DNA of 64,000 nucleotides from an uncultured Lentisphaerota bacterium (lineage in GTDB: Bacteria > Verrucomicrobiota > Kiritimatiellia > CAIQIC01). Numbering within the stretch: the first letter of the stretch is position 1; every line of letters begins with the position of its first letter. Where the stretch lies: the NCBI GenBank assembly GCA_903889245.1, contig CAISWQ010000102.1, forward strand, positions 1-64,000, given 5' to 3'. This document shows, piece by piece, positions 45,493-54,163 of this stretch. Below the pieces are notes generated by a model, which was given only the letters and a program-made list of their open reading frames with translations, was not told the DNA's origin and did not search any database. The position numbers and the translations under genes are program-made.

Positions 45493-46320
45493 CTACATCA
45501 AGAGCTTCTGCAATTCAAACTCAATCGAGATGTCCTGCGAGGGCCCAATGAACTGCGGCGGCAACGGCTTGAGGCGCCTGACGGCCTGCACGGCGCGTTT
45601 GACCGAATCATCCATGATCTTGTTGCCGGATGGACGCGACATCTGCCAGTCGCTGATGGTGCCATCGCGCTTGACGCGGATGGTCACGGTCGCGATCGGA
45701 TTACCCGCGTTCGCGAGCCCGCTCGGCTGCTGCCACGCCTCGTACATGATCTGCTTGACCATCGCGTAGTACCACGCCACGGGCGAGTCCGCGCCGCCAC
45801 CGCCCCCACCCCCGCCGCCGATAGCCGCGCCGTAGCCGGCGCGCCCACTGACGCCGCGCGACTTGCTGCTGCCCACGGTGTGCGCCGCGCCGGAAAGCAA
45901 CGCGCGAATCTGGTCGGCGGTGAGCTTGGGTCCCTTCGTCTTGCTCTTGGCCTTGGCCACCAGGTTGGTCCGCGGCGGCGTGGGCGCTTTCACCTGCGGC
46001 GTCGGCTGCTTCGGCTTGGCTTTGACCTTGGTCGGCTGCTTGGGCTTGATGGGCTCGTGGATCACATCCTTCGGCGGATCGGGCGGCGGCGGAATATCGT
46101 CCGGGATTTTGACGTCCGGCGGCTTGGGCGGGACGGGCGCGACCGGGCCGGGCTCGCCGCCGCCACCCGCGGGGCCGGAGAGATCAATCATCGTGATCTC
46201 TTCCCGCATCTTCAGCGGGCGCGCGCCCATCAGAAAAAACTGCACCACTACGAACGCCCCGATCACCACCAAGTGCGTGATGGCGGTTCCCGCGTAGACA
46301 CGCCGGAACTGGTGGTTCAT
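45493..46320 (-). CDS. TonB/TolA-like energy transducer
   Basis: 275 residues. One N-terminal membrane helix (TAITHLVVIGAFVVVQFFL), a long Pro/Lys-rich spacer (PPKPPDVKIPDDIPPPPDP, IKPKQPTKVKAKPKQP), a Gly stretch and a C-terminal TonB-type domain (SPVAWYYAMVKQIMYEAWQQP...ATVTIRVKRDGTISDWQM, ending ISIEFELQKLLM). The position between tolR and tolB shows it fills the TolA role, although the C-terminal domain looks TonB-like. Overlaps the exbD/tolR gene by four bases. Confidence 0.9.
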   Translation of the reverse strand: MNHQFRRVYAGTAITHLVVIGAFVVVQFFLMGARPLKMREEITMIDLSGPAGGGGEPGPVAPVPPKPPDVKIPDDIPPPPDPPKDVIHEPIKPKQPTKVKAKPKQPTPQVKAPTPPRTNLVAKAKSKTKGPKLTADQIRALLSGAAHTVGSSKSRGVSGRAGYGAAIGGGGGGGGGADSPVAWYYAMVKQIMYEAWQQPSGLANAGNPIATVTIRVKRDGTISDWQMSRPSGNKIMDDSVKRAVQAVRRLKPLPPQFIGPSQDISIEFELQKLLM

Positions 46321-46736
46321 CGCCCGCGGCGCTCCTGGGGTGAGGTGACCAGGCCCATGCGCGTGATCTTGGCGTCGTGCAGAATCTTCATGACTTCCGC
46401 GACGCGGCCATAGGGCAGCGTTTCGTCGGCACGCACGAGTACGGTGAGTTCGGGGTCAGCGCGGCCCATCAGGTCCATCTCGCTGGCGAACTCGTCGCGC
46501 GTGATGAACTTGTTGTCGAGGTAGAGGCGACCGGCGGCGTCGAGCGTGACCGAGCGGTTGTGGACGCCGCTGATGTCGCTGGCCTTGCCGACCGGCAGCT
46601 TGACGGGGATACCCTGCTCCAGCAGCGGCATCGTGATGATAAACACGACGAGCAGGAACATCATCACGTCAATCAGCGGGATCATGTTGATGTCCCGGAT
46701 CTGGTGGACGGAAACAATGGCGGAGCGGCGTGCCAT
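46317..46736 (-). CDS. ExbD/TolR family proton-channel protein
   Basis: 139 residues. One membrane helix with the conserved Asp (INMIPLIDVMMFLLVVFII) and the periplasmic domain (VTLDAAGRLYLDNKFITRDEF, LTVLVRADETLPYGRVAEVMKILHDAKI). Works with the ExbB/TolQ gene three bases upstream to energise the TonB/TolA-like protein. By synteny with tolB and pal it is TolR. Confidence 0.95.
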   Translation of the reverse strand: MARRSAIVSVHQIRDINMIPLIDVMMFLLVVFIITMPLLEQGIPVKLPVGKASDISGVHNRSVTLDAAGRLYLDNKFITRDEFASEMDLMGRADPELTVLVRADETLPYGRVAEVMKILHDAKITRMGLVTSPQERRGR

Positions 46737-46738
46737 GG

Positions 46739-47488
46739 TCAGCCCTGGTCCTTGAGGAACTCGCGTTGCAACGAGCTCATGAGTTCATCGGCGAAGTTAT
46801 CCATCTGCACCGCGAGCGTGCGAATTTCCGCCGCGAGATAGTTGTAGCCGACCGCCGATGGAATCGCGACGACGAGCGCGGCGGCGGTGGTGATGAGCGC
46901 GCCGGAGATGCCGGGCGCGACCTCGCCGATGGAGGCCGCGCCGGCCTTGGCCATCGAGGAGAACGTATCCATCACGCCCCACACGGTGCCGAGCAGGCCG
47001 AGCAGCGGCGCGGCGCTCGCGGCGGTGGAGAGGAAGCCCATGCGGTCTTCGAGTTCCAGCGCCTGATCGGCGATGCTGCGCTCCGCCGCGTTGCGGATCG
47101 CCGTGAGTTGGTAGGGATTGAGCTTGAGCTGGCGCTCGAGCCCACGCACGAACAACTCGGCGGTCTCGTTGCCGCGCGATTCCAGTTCGATGCCGACCGC
47201 GGTGCAGGCACCCTCATAGACCGAAAGCAACGGCGAAGACGGCAGCGGCAGGCGCTTGAGGTGCAGCGCCAGCGGGTGCTGCTCCTTGCGGAAGTTGGTG
47301 AGGAAAACCCGCGCCGCCCGCTTCGCGCGCTTGAGCACGAGCCACTTGAGCACCATCACCGTCCACGCATAGATGGAGACGAGGAACAGCAGGCAGACAA
47401 AACCCTTGCCCGCGACGGCGTCGCTCTTCATGAAGGCATACACGATATCAGCGACGACCGGCTGCGGCATGAACATGGCTAAATTCAT
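46739..47488 (-). CDS. MotA/TolQ/ExbB proton-channel protein
   Basis: 249 residues with three membrane helices (about 25-45, 140-165 and 180-205), the last two carrying GLLGTVWGVMDTFSSMAKAG and GISGALITTAAALVVAIPSAVGYN. AAGGAAG precedes MNLAMF, so the start was moved eight codons inside the ORF. First gene of the Tol-Pal/Tat run and therefore the likely place of its promoter, for which a good candidate is visible. Confidence 0.95.
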   Translation of the reverse strand: MNLAMFMPQPVVADIVYAFMKSDAVAGKGFVCLLFLVSIYAWTVMVLKWLVLKRAKRAARVFLTNFRKEQHPLALHLKRLPLPSSPLLSVYEGACTAVGIELESRGNETAELFVRGLERQLKLNPYQLTAIRNAAERSIADQALELEDRMGFLSTAASAAPLLGLLGTVWGVMDTFSSMAKAGAASIGEVAPGISGALITTAAALVVAIPSAVGYNYLAAEIRTLAVQMDNFADELMSSLQREFLKDQG

Positions 47489-47524
47489 TTTCTTCCTTAC
47501 GTTGGCGGCCAAAAAACCGCGCGC

Positions 47525-47552
47525 ACTTTAGCAGCTTCGGCCCGCCGGTCAA
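47525..47552 (-). promoter_or_regulatory. Candidate promoter of the Tol-Pal/Tat operon
   Basis: On the minus strand TTGACC and TAAAGT are 16 bp apart, each close to consensus. Transcription would start about 30 bases before the tolQ ATG, which has AAGGAAG as ribosome-binding site. Confidence 0.5.
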
Positions 47553-47577
47553 TCGCCGCGCGGCAAGCGCGCGGGTT

Positions 47578-47623
47578 CTCCAAGGCTTGGGGAAATACCG
47601 GTTTGTTTTTCCAAGCCTTGGAA
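47578..47623. repeat. TTCCAAG palindrome pair
   Basis: Centres at 47585 and 47616, 31 bp apart, upstream of the tolQ promoter. Confidence 0.88.
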
Positions 47624-47791
47624 CGCCTGCCCGCACACCAGGCCCCGCCCGAGCATTAACTCCCCCGGCAGCGCTTAATTCACCAGGCCCGTTTTGCCCC
47701 TGACCGTGCCTCATCCATGCTTGAGTCTGGAGACGTGACAAGATGAACAGGGTCCCTCTCCGGGCAAACCCCCAAGGCGTGGAACGCAAGC

Positions 47792-48205
47792 TCACTTGAG
47801 GCCGGCAGACAGGCGGTAAAGCCAGTTTGCCAGTACCAGCACCACCAAGCCGGCGAAGGCCCAGCGCCACGGCAGGCGTAGGAGCAGGCGCCGGCCGGTG
47901 ATGAGGCCCGCAAGACCCCAACCCAACGCCACCGGCAGCAGCAAGAACAAGGGCACACCCAACGGCGACATATGCCACGCACCCGCAACATCGCCATGCG
48001 CCATCAGCACGAAGGCGCGCGTCATGCCACAAAACATGCACGGATAGCCGGTGAGGTGACGGAACAGGCAGGTGTGAAATTTCCCCATCAACTCCAGCGG
48101 TACCACGGTCACAAGCAACAGCGCCGAGCCCGTGCCCAGCACGAGCAGCCAGCGCAACTGGCGGCCGCCGCGATCGAGCGGCGCGGTTGGAGGCACGGCA
48201 GCCAT
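47792..48205 (-). CDS. DUF2752 membrane protein
   Basis: 137 residues, three membrane helices. The family signature is present as CLFRHLTGYPCMFCGMTRAF, with the Cys-Pro-Cys-Gly-type pair and the TR motif, then a helix and a basic stretch (GRRLLLRLPWRW). Function of DUF2752 is unknown. It starts six bases after the stop of the membrane protein gene at 48212, so the two are probably co-transcribed. Confidence 0.88.
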   Translation of the reverse strand: MAAVPPTAPLDRGGRQLRWLLVLGTGSALLLVTVVPLELMGKFHTCLFRHLTGYPCMFCGMTRAFVLMAHGDVAGAWHMSPLGVPLFLLLPVALGWGLAGLITGRRLLLRLPWRWAFAGLVVLVLANWLYRLSAGLK

Positions 48206-48211
48206 GACGCC

Positions 48212-48937
48212 TCACGGCGCCGGAGTGGCAGATGGCTCCGCGACCGGTTCCGCGGCGCCCAGGTGAGGAAAGACTTCGCGGAAGGCGACGGCGAGCAGAC
48301 AGAAGTAGAGCGGCAACGTCGCCACCACGCCGATACCGCAGGCGATGACACCAGCGATGCCAACGCCAAGCGCCATCAGGTGAAAAATCAGAAAGACGTG
48401 GAAGTTGTCCTTGACCGCGCTCCAACTGCCGGAGAGCGCCGCCTGGAAGCCGCACTTATGTTCGGCCATCAGCCACACGCTGAACATGGCGGCCGTGAAG
48501 ATGAAAAACGAAATCACCGCCGAACCCAACTGGGCCAACATGGGCCAGAGGAACAGGCTCAGGACATACTGCGCCACAAAACCCGCGCCGCTGATGATCA
48601 GGAACAGCAGAGCTGCATCCTTGAACTGCTGGTAACCTTCCAGGGCCGCGCGAAACGCCGCATGGATGTCCACCGCCTGGTCGGGATTATCGAACAGCCG
48701 CAACACATAACGCGCGATGCCGACCATCACCGGCCCGGTCACGGCCACGACCACGGCCAGTTGGAACAGTAACGTCAGCAGCGGATAACCCAACAGCCAC
48801 TGCTGGGCCAGCGCTTGCGGTACGCCCACGCAGATGCCCGCCGCCGCGAACAGGCTCACCAACGGGAGCCAGTGTACCTTGAACACCGCCAGCGCCCGCT
48901 CGAACCACGTCCCAAAGTTCACTTCCATTGCGCTCAT
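48212..48937 (-). CDS. Integral membrane protein of unknown function
   Basis: 241 residues with six likely membrane helices spread evenly (about 25-45, 60-85, 110-135, 140-165, 185-215). FGTWFERALAVFKVHWLPL at the N-terminus resembles the DUF975/glycerophosphoryl-type membrane domain group. The start was set at MSAMEV with GAGGGA upstream. No function can be assigned. Confidence 0.75.
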   Translation of the reverse strand: MSAMEVNFGTWFERALAVFKVHWLPLVSLFAAAGICVGVPQALAQQWLLGYPLLTLLFQLAVVVAVTGPVMVGIARYVLRLFDNPDQAVDIHAAFRAALEGYQQFKDAALLFLIISGAGFVAQYVLSLFLWPMLAQLGSAVISFFIFTAAMFSVWLMAEHKCGFQAALSGSWSAVKDNFHVFLIFHLMALGVGIAGVIACGIGVVATLPLYFCLLAVAFREVFPHLGAAEPVAEPSATPAP

Positions 48938-49052
48938 GTTTGTTCCCTCAACGTTCGCGCAGACTCTAGCCAGCGCCATTCACTTTGCAAGCCGGTTGAT
49001 GTCACACAGCGAACTTGTGCCAGTGATGGACTGCTGAAACAACAAGGCGGGC

Positions 49053-50162
49053 TCAACCGAGATAGCGGCGTTCGAGGTGCGGGTGGATGCAGGTGAGAAT
49101 CTCGTAGGCGATGGTGCCGCACTGGCCGGCAAGCTCGTCGGCCCAGACTTCCTCGCCGCCCTGCCGGCCGATCAGCACGACCTCGTCCCCCACCCTGACG
49201 CCGCTCTCCGGGCCGCAGTCCACCGTGATCCAGTTCATGCTGACACGGCCGACGACCGGGCGGCGCGCGCCGCGGATCAGCACGTGGCCCTTGTTGCTCA
49301 AGGCGCGCAAATAGCCATCGTCGTAGCCGAGCGCAATGGTCGCGATGTCGGTGGGCTGGCTGCTGCGCCAGGTGCTGTAATAGCCGACGGGGAAATCGGC
49401 GGGGACACTCTTGACCTGGATGACGCGCGTCTTCCATTGCAGCGCGGGGCGCACCGGCAGCTCGCGCTGGAACGCGCCGGCGCCGTAGCCGTAGAGCAGG
49501 ATGCCGATGCGGACGGCGTCGAAGAGGCCGTCCGGCACGTGCAGGAACGCGCGGCTGCTGGCGATGTGGGCGAACAGGCGGCGGTCGAGCTGCCGCTCGA
49601 GCAGCGCGCGGAAATGGCGGAAGCGTTCGAGCTGTGGCGCGGCGCGTTCGGGGTCTTCGGGATCCACCGCGGCAAAATGGCTGCACACGCCCTGGATGTC
49701 GAGGTTCGGCAGCGCGCAGACGCGCGGGAGCACTGCATCGGCCTCGAGCCACGTGAAACCGAGGCGGCCCATGCCGGTATCGAGCTTGACGTGGACGGGT
49801 AATTTCAGCCCATGCGCGCCGGCCTCGGCGTTGAGCGCCACGGCGTGCTCCTCGCTGGTGATGATCGGGATGATGTCCTGCGCGACCAAGGTCTCGACAG
49901 CGCTGGGCGGCACGACGCCCATGACGAGGATGCGCGCGCCATCCACCGCGGGCTTGAGGCCGAGCGCCTCCTGCAGGTGCGCGGTGACGAACCAGTTGCT
50001 GCCGTGCTCCTGCGCGCGGCGGCCGACGTCGAGCGCGCCGTGGCCGTAGGCGTTGGCCTTGAGCACCGGCATCAGCGCCGCCTGCCCGCCGAGCCGCGCC
50101 TGCAACAGCCGGAGATTTTCCACCAGCACACCGAGATCAACTTCAACCCAGGAATGGTTCAT
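49053..50162 (-). CDS. alr: Alanine racemase
   Basis: 369 residues. Makes D-alanine for peptidoglycan. The PLP lysine is K35 in MPVLKANAYGHGAL; VHVKLDTGMGRLGF and the second catalytic region near DFPVGYYSTWRSSQPTDIA, GYDDGYLRALSNKG and GRVSMNWITVDCG are present. At the usual tyrosine position the sequence reads GYYSTW where SYGxTW is common, a mild variation. Confidence 0.95.
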   Translation of the reverse strand: MNHSWVEVDLGVLVENLRLLQARLGGQAALMPVLKANAYGHGALDVGRRAQEHGSNWFVTAHLQEALGLKPAVDGARILVMGVVPPSAVETLVAQDIIPIITSEEHAVALNAEAGAHGLKLPVHVKLDTGMGRLGFTWLEADAVLPRVCALPNLDIQGVCSHFAAVDPEDPERAAPQLERFRHFRALLERQLDRRLFAHIASSRAFLHVPDGLFDAVRIGILLYGYGAGAFQRELPVRPALQWKTRVIQVKSVPADFPVGYYSTWRSSQPTDIATIALGYDDGYLRALSNKGHVLIRGARRPVVGRVSMNWITVDCGPESGVRVGDEVVLIGRQGGEEVWADELAGQCGTIAYEILTCIHPHLERRYLG

Positions 50163-50233
50163 GGAGCCTCAAAATTTTTTCGGAAAACAGAACCGCAGCA
50201 TAGCGAACAAGGCATGTCGAAGTGGACGTTGCT

Positions 50234-50282
50234 GTAGCGGCGACCTGTGGTCGCCGACGGCGGCCATAGGCCACCGCGACAG
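50234..50282. repeat. REP-like palindrome, TAGCGGCG family
   Basis: TAGCGGCGACC...GGTCGCCG followed by CGGCGGCC...GGCCACCGCGACA forms two adjacent hairpins between alr and the PfkB kinase gene. A second member is at 57251-57300. Confidence 0.6.
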
Positions 50283-50309
50283 ACAGGCATGGCCAAACAG
50301 AGGACATAA

Positions 50310-51233
50310 TCAAACCCGCAGCATGGCCTTGAACTCTTTGACGCGGCGGGCCAGTTCGCGCGGCTTGAGCTTGCGCAGGCGGTCGAGGCTGAAGGCCTCG
50401 ACGTTGAACGACGCCACGACGCTGCCGACCAGCATCGCGCGGCGGAGTGCCGTCTCGTTGACCTGGCCGCCCGCGGCGAGGTGGCCCATGAAGCCACCGG
50501 CGAAGGTGTCGCCCGCGCCGGTCGGGTCGTGGACCTCCTCCAGCGGGTAGGCGGGCATCAGGAACGTGCTGCGCCGGGAGAACAGGACCGCGCCGTGCTC
50601 ACCCTTCTTGATGAGGATGTGCTTGGGTCCCCACCCCAGCAGCTTGCGCGCGGCCTTGATCAGCGCGCGCTCGCCGGTCAGGTGCCGCGCCTCGGACTCG
50701 TTCAGCGTCAGCAGGTCAATGCGGCGGATCACCTTCTTGAGGTCGGCCAGCGCGACGTTGATCCACAGGTCCATCGTGTCGGCGGCGACGAAGCGCGGGC
50801 GGCGGAGCTGGTCGAGCACGCGCAGTTGCAGCGCGGGCGCGATGTTGGCGAGGAAGAGGAACGGCGCGCTGCGGTAGTGCCGGGGCAGTTCGGGCATGAA
50901 CTCGGCGAAGACGTTCAACTCGGTGGAAAGCGTCCGGCGGTTGTCCATGTTGGCCTCATAGACGCCGGACCAGCGGAACGTGCGGCCCTCGCGGATTTGC
51001 AGGCCCTCGAGATCGAAGCCGAAGCCGCGATAAATGCCGAAATAGTCCTCGCCAAAATCCGTGCCGACCACGCCGACCATGCCGGCGCGCGTGAAGAACG
51101 ACGCCGCGGCGCAGGCGTAGCTGGCGGAGCCGCCGAGGACATCGGTGCGCTTGGCGGCGGGCGTCTCGATCGTGTCGAGGCCGACCGAGCCGACGATGAC
51201 AAGCTGGACGGGAGCGGGACGGGGGCTGGGCAT
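50310..51233 (-). CDS. PfkB family carbohydrate kinase
   Basis: 307 residues of the ribokinase/PfkB family. Substrate region VIVGSVGLDTIETP and VLGGSASYACAAASFF; the C-terminal anion hole and catalytic Asp in HDPTGAGDTFAGGFMGHLA. It lies 18 bp downstream of a gmhA-type isomerase, so a heptose- or sedoheptulose-derived phosphate is a possible substrate (the HldE kinase domain is in this family), but ribose or adenosine-type substrates cannot be excluded. Confidence 0.88.
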   Translation of the reverse strand: MPSPRPAPVQLVIVGSVGLDTIETPAAKRTDVLGGSASYACAAASFFTRAGMVGVVGTDFGEDYFGIYRGFGFDLEGLQIREGRTFRWSGVYEANMDNRRTLSTELNVFAEFMPELPRHYRSAPFLFLANIAPALQLRVLDQLRRPRFVAADTMDLWINVALADLKKVIRRIDLLTLNESEARHLTGERALIKAARKLLGWGPKHILIKKGEHGAVLFSRRSTFLMPAYPLEEVHDPTGAGDTFAGGFMGHLAAGGQVNETALRRAMLVGSVVASFNVEAFSLDRLRKLKPRELARRVKEFKAMLRV

Positions 51234-51251
51234 GGCGGACTCCTTGGCTGC

Positions 51252-51815
51252 TCAACGCAGAATTTCTTCCACGCGTTCGCAGATCAGATGCAGAATAAGT
51301 TGATGTCCTTCCTGGATGCGCGTTGTCTGGGGCGTACACGCGACCGAGAGCACGCGGTCGGCGAGCGCAGCGAGTTTGCCGCCCTTGCCGCCGGTCATCG
51401 CGATCGTCTTCAGGCCCGCGGCCTTGGCGACGCGGACGGCGAGGCAGACGTTCGGCGCGTTGCCGCTGGTGGAGATCGCCACGAGCACGTCGCCGGGTTT
51501 GCCGAGCGCGAGCACCTGCTTCTCGAAGACGCGGTCATAACCGTAGTCGTTGCCGATGGCGGTGAGCACCGAGGTGTCGGTCGTCAGCGCGAGGCCGGCG
51601 TAGGGCCGGCGTTCGAGCAGGAGGCGGTTGATGAATTCGCCGGCGAAATGCTGGGCGTCGGCGGCGCTGCCGCCGTTGCCGCAGAAGAGCACCTTGCCGC
51701 CGGCGCGGACGGCGGCGACCATGTCATCGGCCGCGCCCGCGATCTCCGCCTGTAACGGCCCAAAGATGTGCTCCGCCACGGCGCGATAATCGGCCTGGAT
51801 TTGCGCGAGGTTCAT
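51252..51815 (-). CDS. gmhA: Sedoheptulose 7-phosphate isomerase (SIS domain)
   Basis: 187 residues, the size of GmhA, which forms D-glycero-D-manno-heptose 7-phosphate for LPS core. Motifs: LFCGNGGSAADAQHFAGEFINR, DVLVAISTSGNAPNV, KTIAMTGGKGGKLA and the C-terminal IQEGHQLILHLICERVEE. The ORF track extends it 190 codons upstream; those lie in the AmaP gene in another frame, and the true ATG at 51815 overlaps that gene's stop by one base. With the PfkB kinase it suggests ADP-heptose supply, but hldE/gmhB are not in the window. Confidence 0.92.
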   Translation of the reverse strand: MNLAQIQADYRAVAEHIFGPLQAEIAGAADDMVAAVRAGGKVLFCGNGGSAADAQHFAGEFINRLLLERRPYAGLALTTDTSVLTAIGNDYGYDRVFEKQVLALGKPGDVLVAISTSGNAPNVCLAVRVAKAAGLKTIAMTGGKGGKLAALADRVLSVACTPQTTRIQEGHQLILHLICERVEEILR

Positions 51816-52381
51816 CAGGTCAGGTCCCCGCTGAACTCGGCCTCCGGCTCGTCGCGGCGCGCGCCGCCGCCGCTGCCGGAAATCTCCTGCACCAGCACAT
51901 CCACCTTGCCGACCTGCGTGATGCCCAGGCTGACGCGCAGCGTCGTGCGCACGCGCTCCTGCAACATCCGCGAAAGTTCCGGGATGTGGCAGCCGGGGCG
52001 CACGGTGACGTTCAGTTCCACGTCCATGTTCTCGCGCCGCATCGTGAACTCCGGTTCGAGCTTTTCGACCGTGGAGAACTCGGCGGCGATGCCGGCGAGA
52101 AAATCGCGGACGGCGCGGCGGCTGATGCGGACGCTGCCGCCCTCGCCCTCGAACGAGATGTAACGCTCGAACTCGGCGCGGTAGGAACCGGAGTAGGAAT
52201 AGAGCAGCACGAGCAGGAAGACCAGCAGGCCCATGGCCAGCGCGCCGGGTTTGTTGTCGCCCAGCGCCTGGAACGTCTGGTCCCAGAGGTTGGAGGAGAG
52301 CGCGGCATAGACGAAGAACGCGGCAGCCACGCAGATCAGGATGAACAACACCAACCCGATCGCCCGATGCAATGCTTTCAT
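51815..52381 (-). CDS. AmaP-like membrane protein with Asp23-type domain
   Basis: 188 residues. Two N-terminal membrane helices (about 7-30 and 49-66), then an Asp23/Gls24-like domain (GGSVRISRRAVRDFLAGIAAEF, MDVELNVTVRPGCHIPELSRML, VDVLVQEI). AmaP anchors Asp23 at the membrane in Firmicutes. The ATG overlaps the stop of the Asp23 gene (ATGA), so the pair is coupled. Function in a Gram-negative PVC-type cell is unknown. Confidence 0.85.
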   Translation of the reverse strand: MKALHRAIGLVLFILICVAAAFFVYAALSSNLWDQTFQALGDNKPGALAMGLLVFLLVLLYSYSGSYRAEFERYISFEGEGGSVRISRRAVRDFLAGIAAEFSTVEKLEPEFTMRRENMDVELNVTVRPGCHIPELSRMLQERVRTTLRVSLGITQVGKVDVLVQEISGSGGGARRDEPEAEFSGDLT

Positions 52382-52785
52382 ACCGCAAACTCCTCCGGCG
52401 CCAGCGCCGGCTTCGCCTTGGGCGGCTGCACTCCCTGCACGATCACGTCCACGCGCTGTACACGCTTGCCGGTCATCTGCTGCACCGCCTGCCGCACCTC
52501 GCTCTGCACCTGCCACGAGAGCTGCGCGATGCTGCTGCCGAACTCGATCACCAGGCTCAACTCCAGCGTCACATCGTTGCCCGCCACCTCGACGCGAATG
52601 CCGTGCGTGCCGCCCTTTTTGCCGATCATGCCGACGATGCCATCCACGAACGAGCCGCCGGTATCCACGACGCCGGCGATCTTCATCGCGGCGATGCGCG
52701 CGATGGCGGCGATGGCGTCGTGATGCACCTGCACCGCGCCCAAGTCGCCGTTCCGCTCACCCGCCATGCGTGGATCGCCTGTCAT
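52378..52785 (-). CDS. Asp23/Gls24 family envelope stress protein
   Basis: 135 residues. One Asp23 domain: VQVHHDAIAAIARIAAMKIAGVVD, IRVEVAGNDVTLELSLVIEFG and VQSEVRQAVQQMTGKRVQRVDVIVQGV. In Firmicutes the relative YqhY is next to accB-accC and modulates acetyl-CoA carboxylase; the same neighbourhood is found here, seven bases after accC. It is followed by the AmaP-like gene. Confidence 0.92.
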   Translation of the reverse strand: MTGDPRMAGERNGDLGAVQVHHDAIAAIARIAAMKIAGVVDTGGSFVDGIVGMIGKKGGTHGIRVEVAGNDVTLELSLVIEFGSSIAQLSWQVQSEVRQAVQQMTGKRVQRVDVIVQGVQPPKAKPALAPEEFAV

Positions 52786-52792
52786 GCCCGCC

Positions 52793-54154
52793 TCACGCGT
52801 TCAGCAGATACACTTCCTTCATGTAGTTCTCGAGGAACTGCGTGTTGTATTCGCCGCGCCCGAACCGCGCGTCGGAGAGCAGCGACTGGCCGAGCGGGAC
52901 GGTCGTCGAGACGCCGTCAATCGAGAACTCGCCCAGCGCCCGCGCCATGCGCGCAATCGCCTCCTGGCGGCTGTGGGCATGCACGATCAGCTTGCCGATC
53001 ATGCTGTCGTAGTAGGGCGAAATTTCGTAGCCGCTGTAAACGTGCGAGTCCACGCGGACGCCCGGCCCGCCGGGGAAATGCACGGCCTTCACCAAGCCGG
53101 GGCTGGGCGTGAAATTCTTCGAGGGGTTCTCCGCGTTGATGCGGAACTCGATGGCGTGCCCGCTGAACCGCACGTCGCTCTCGCGCAGCGCGAGTTTCTC
53201 GCCCGCCGCCACCCGGAGCTGCTCGCGAATCAAGTCGGTGCCGGTGACTTCCTCCGTCACCGGATGCTCCACCTGGATGCGCGTGTTCATCTCCATGAAG
53301 TAGAAGTTGCCGCTCTTCTGGTCAAAGAGGAACTCGATCGTGCCCGCATTGCGGTAGCCGACTGACTCGGCCGCCTTGACCGCCGCGCGGTGGATCTTCT
53401 TGCGCTGGTCGCTCGTCAGCCCGGGGCTGGGCGATTCCTCGACCAGCTTCTGGTGCCGCCGCTGGAGCGAACAGTCGCGCTCGCCGAGGTGGATCACGTT
53501 CTTGTGATGATCGGCCATGATCTGCACTTCGATGTGCCGCGCGCTCTCGATGTACTTCTCGATATAGACGGCCGGGTTGTTGAACGCGCGCTCCGCCTCG
53601 TTGCTCGCGGTCATGAAGCCCTGCACGAGGCTGACGTCGTTGCGCGCCACGCGCATGCCCTTGCCGCCGCCGCCGGCGACGGCCTTGATGAGCACGGGAT
53701 AGCCGAGCTTCTCGGCCACCTTGAGCGCCTCGTCCTTGTTCTGGACGATGTCGCTGCCCGGCGTCACCGGCACGCCGGCCTTGCGCATGGTCTGCCGCGC
53801 CACGTTCTTGTCGCCCATCATACGGATGTTTTCGGCCGAGGGGCCGATGAACACGATGTTGCAGTTCTTGCAGATCTCGGCGAAGTGCGCGTTCTCGGAG
53901 AGGAAGCCGTAGCCCGGATGGATCGCGTCCACATCGGCGACCTCGGCGGCGCTGATGATGTTGGCGATCTTCAGGTAGCTATCCTTCGAGGCGGCCGGCC
54001 CGATGCAGATCGCCTCGTCGGCGAGCTGCACGTGGAGGCTCGACTCGTCGGCCTGCGAATAGACGGCGACGGTCTTGACGCCGAGCTCCTTGCACGACCG
54101 GATGATGCGGACCGCGATCTCGCCGCGGTTGGCTATGAGGATGCGTTCAAACAT
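52793..54154 (-). CDS. accC: Acetyl-CoA carboxylase, biotin carboxylase subunit
   Basis: 453 residues. ATP-grasp enzyme that carboxylates biotin on Acc[25 protein letters not shown] starts it; [29 protein letters not shown] (ATP glycine loop) and [19 protein letters not shown] (metal and catalytic region) are present. It follows accB by nine bases. Confidence 0.97.
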   Translation of the reverse strand: MFERILIANRGEIAVRIIRSCKELGVKTVAVYSQADESSLHVQLADEAICIGPAASKDSYLKIANIISAAEVADVDAIHPGYGFLSENAHFAEICKNCNIVFIGPSAENIRMMGDKNVARQTMRKAGVPVTPGSDIVQNKDEALKVAEKLGYPVLIKAVAGGGGKGMRVARNDVSLVQGFMTASNEAERAFNNPAVYIEKYIESARHIEVQIMADHHKNVIHLGERDCSLQRRHQKLVEESPSPGLTSDQRKKIHRAAVKAAESVGYRNAGTIEFLFDQKSGNFYFMEMNTRIQVEHPVTEEVTGTDLIREQLRVAAGEKLALRESDVRFSGHAIEFRINAENPSKNFTPSPGLVKAVHFPGGPGVRVDSHVYSGYEISPYYDSMIGKLIVHAHSRQEAIARMARALGEFSIDGVSTTVPLGQSLLSDARFGRGEYNTQFLENYMKEVYLLNA

Positions 54155-54163
54155 GGCGCCTGC

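Larger units (their letters stand above)
47489..47791. other. Intergenic region upstream of tolQ
   Basis: About 300 bp with no gene. It contains the tolQ promoter, a two-unit palindrome pair, and a degenerate unit (CCCAAGGCGTGGAAC) near 47770. Confidence 0.55.
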
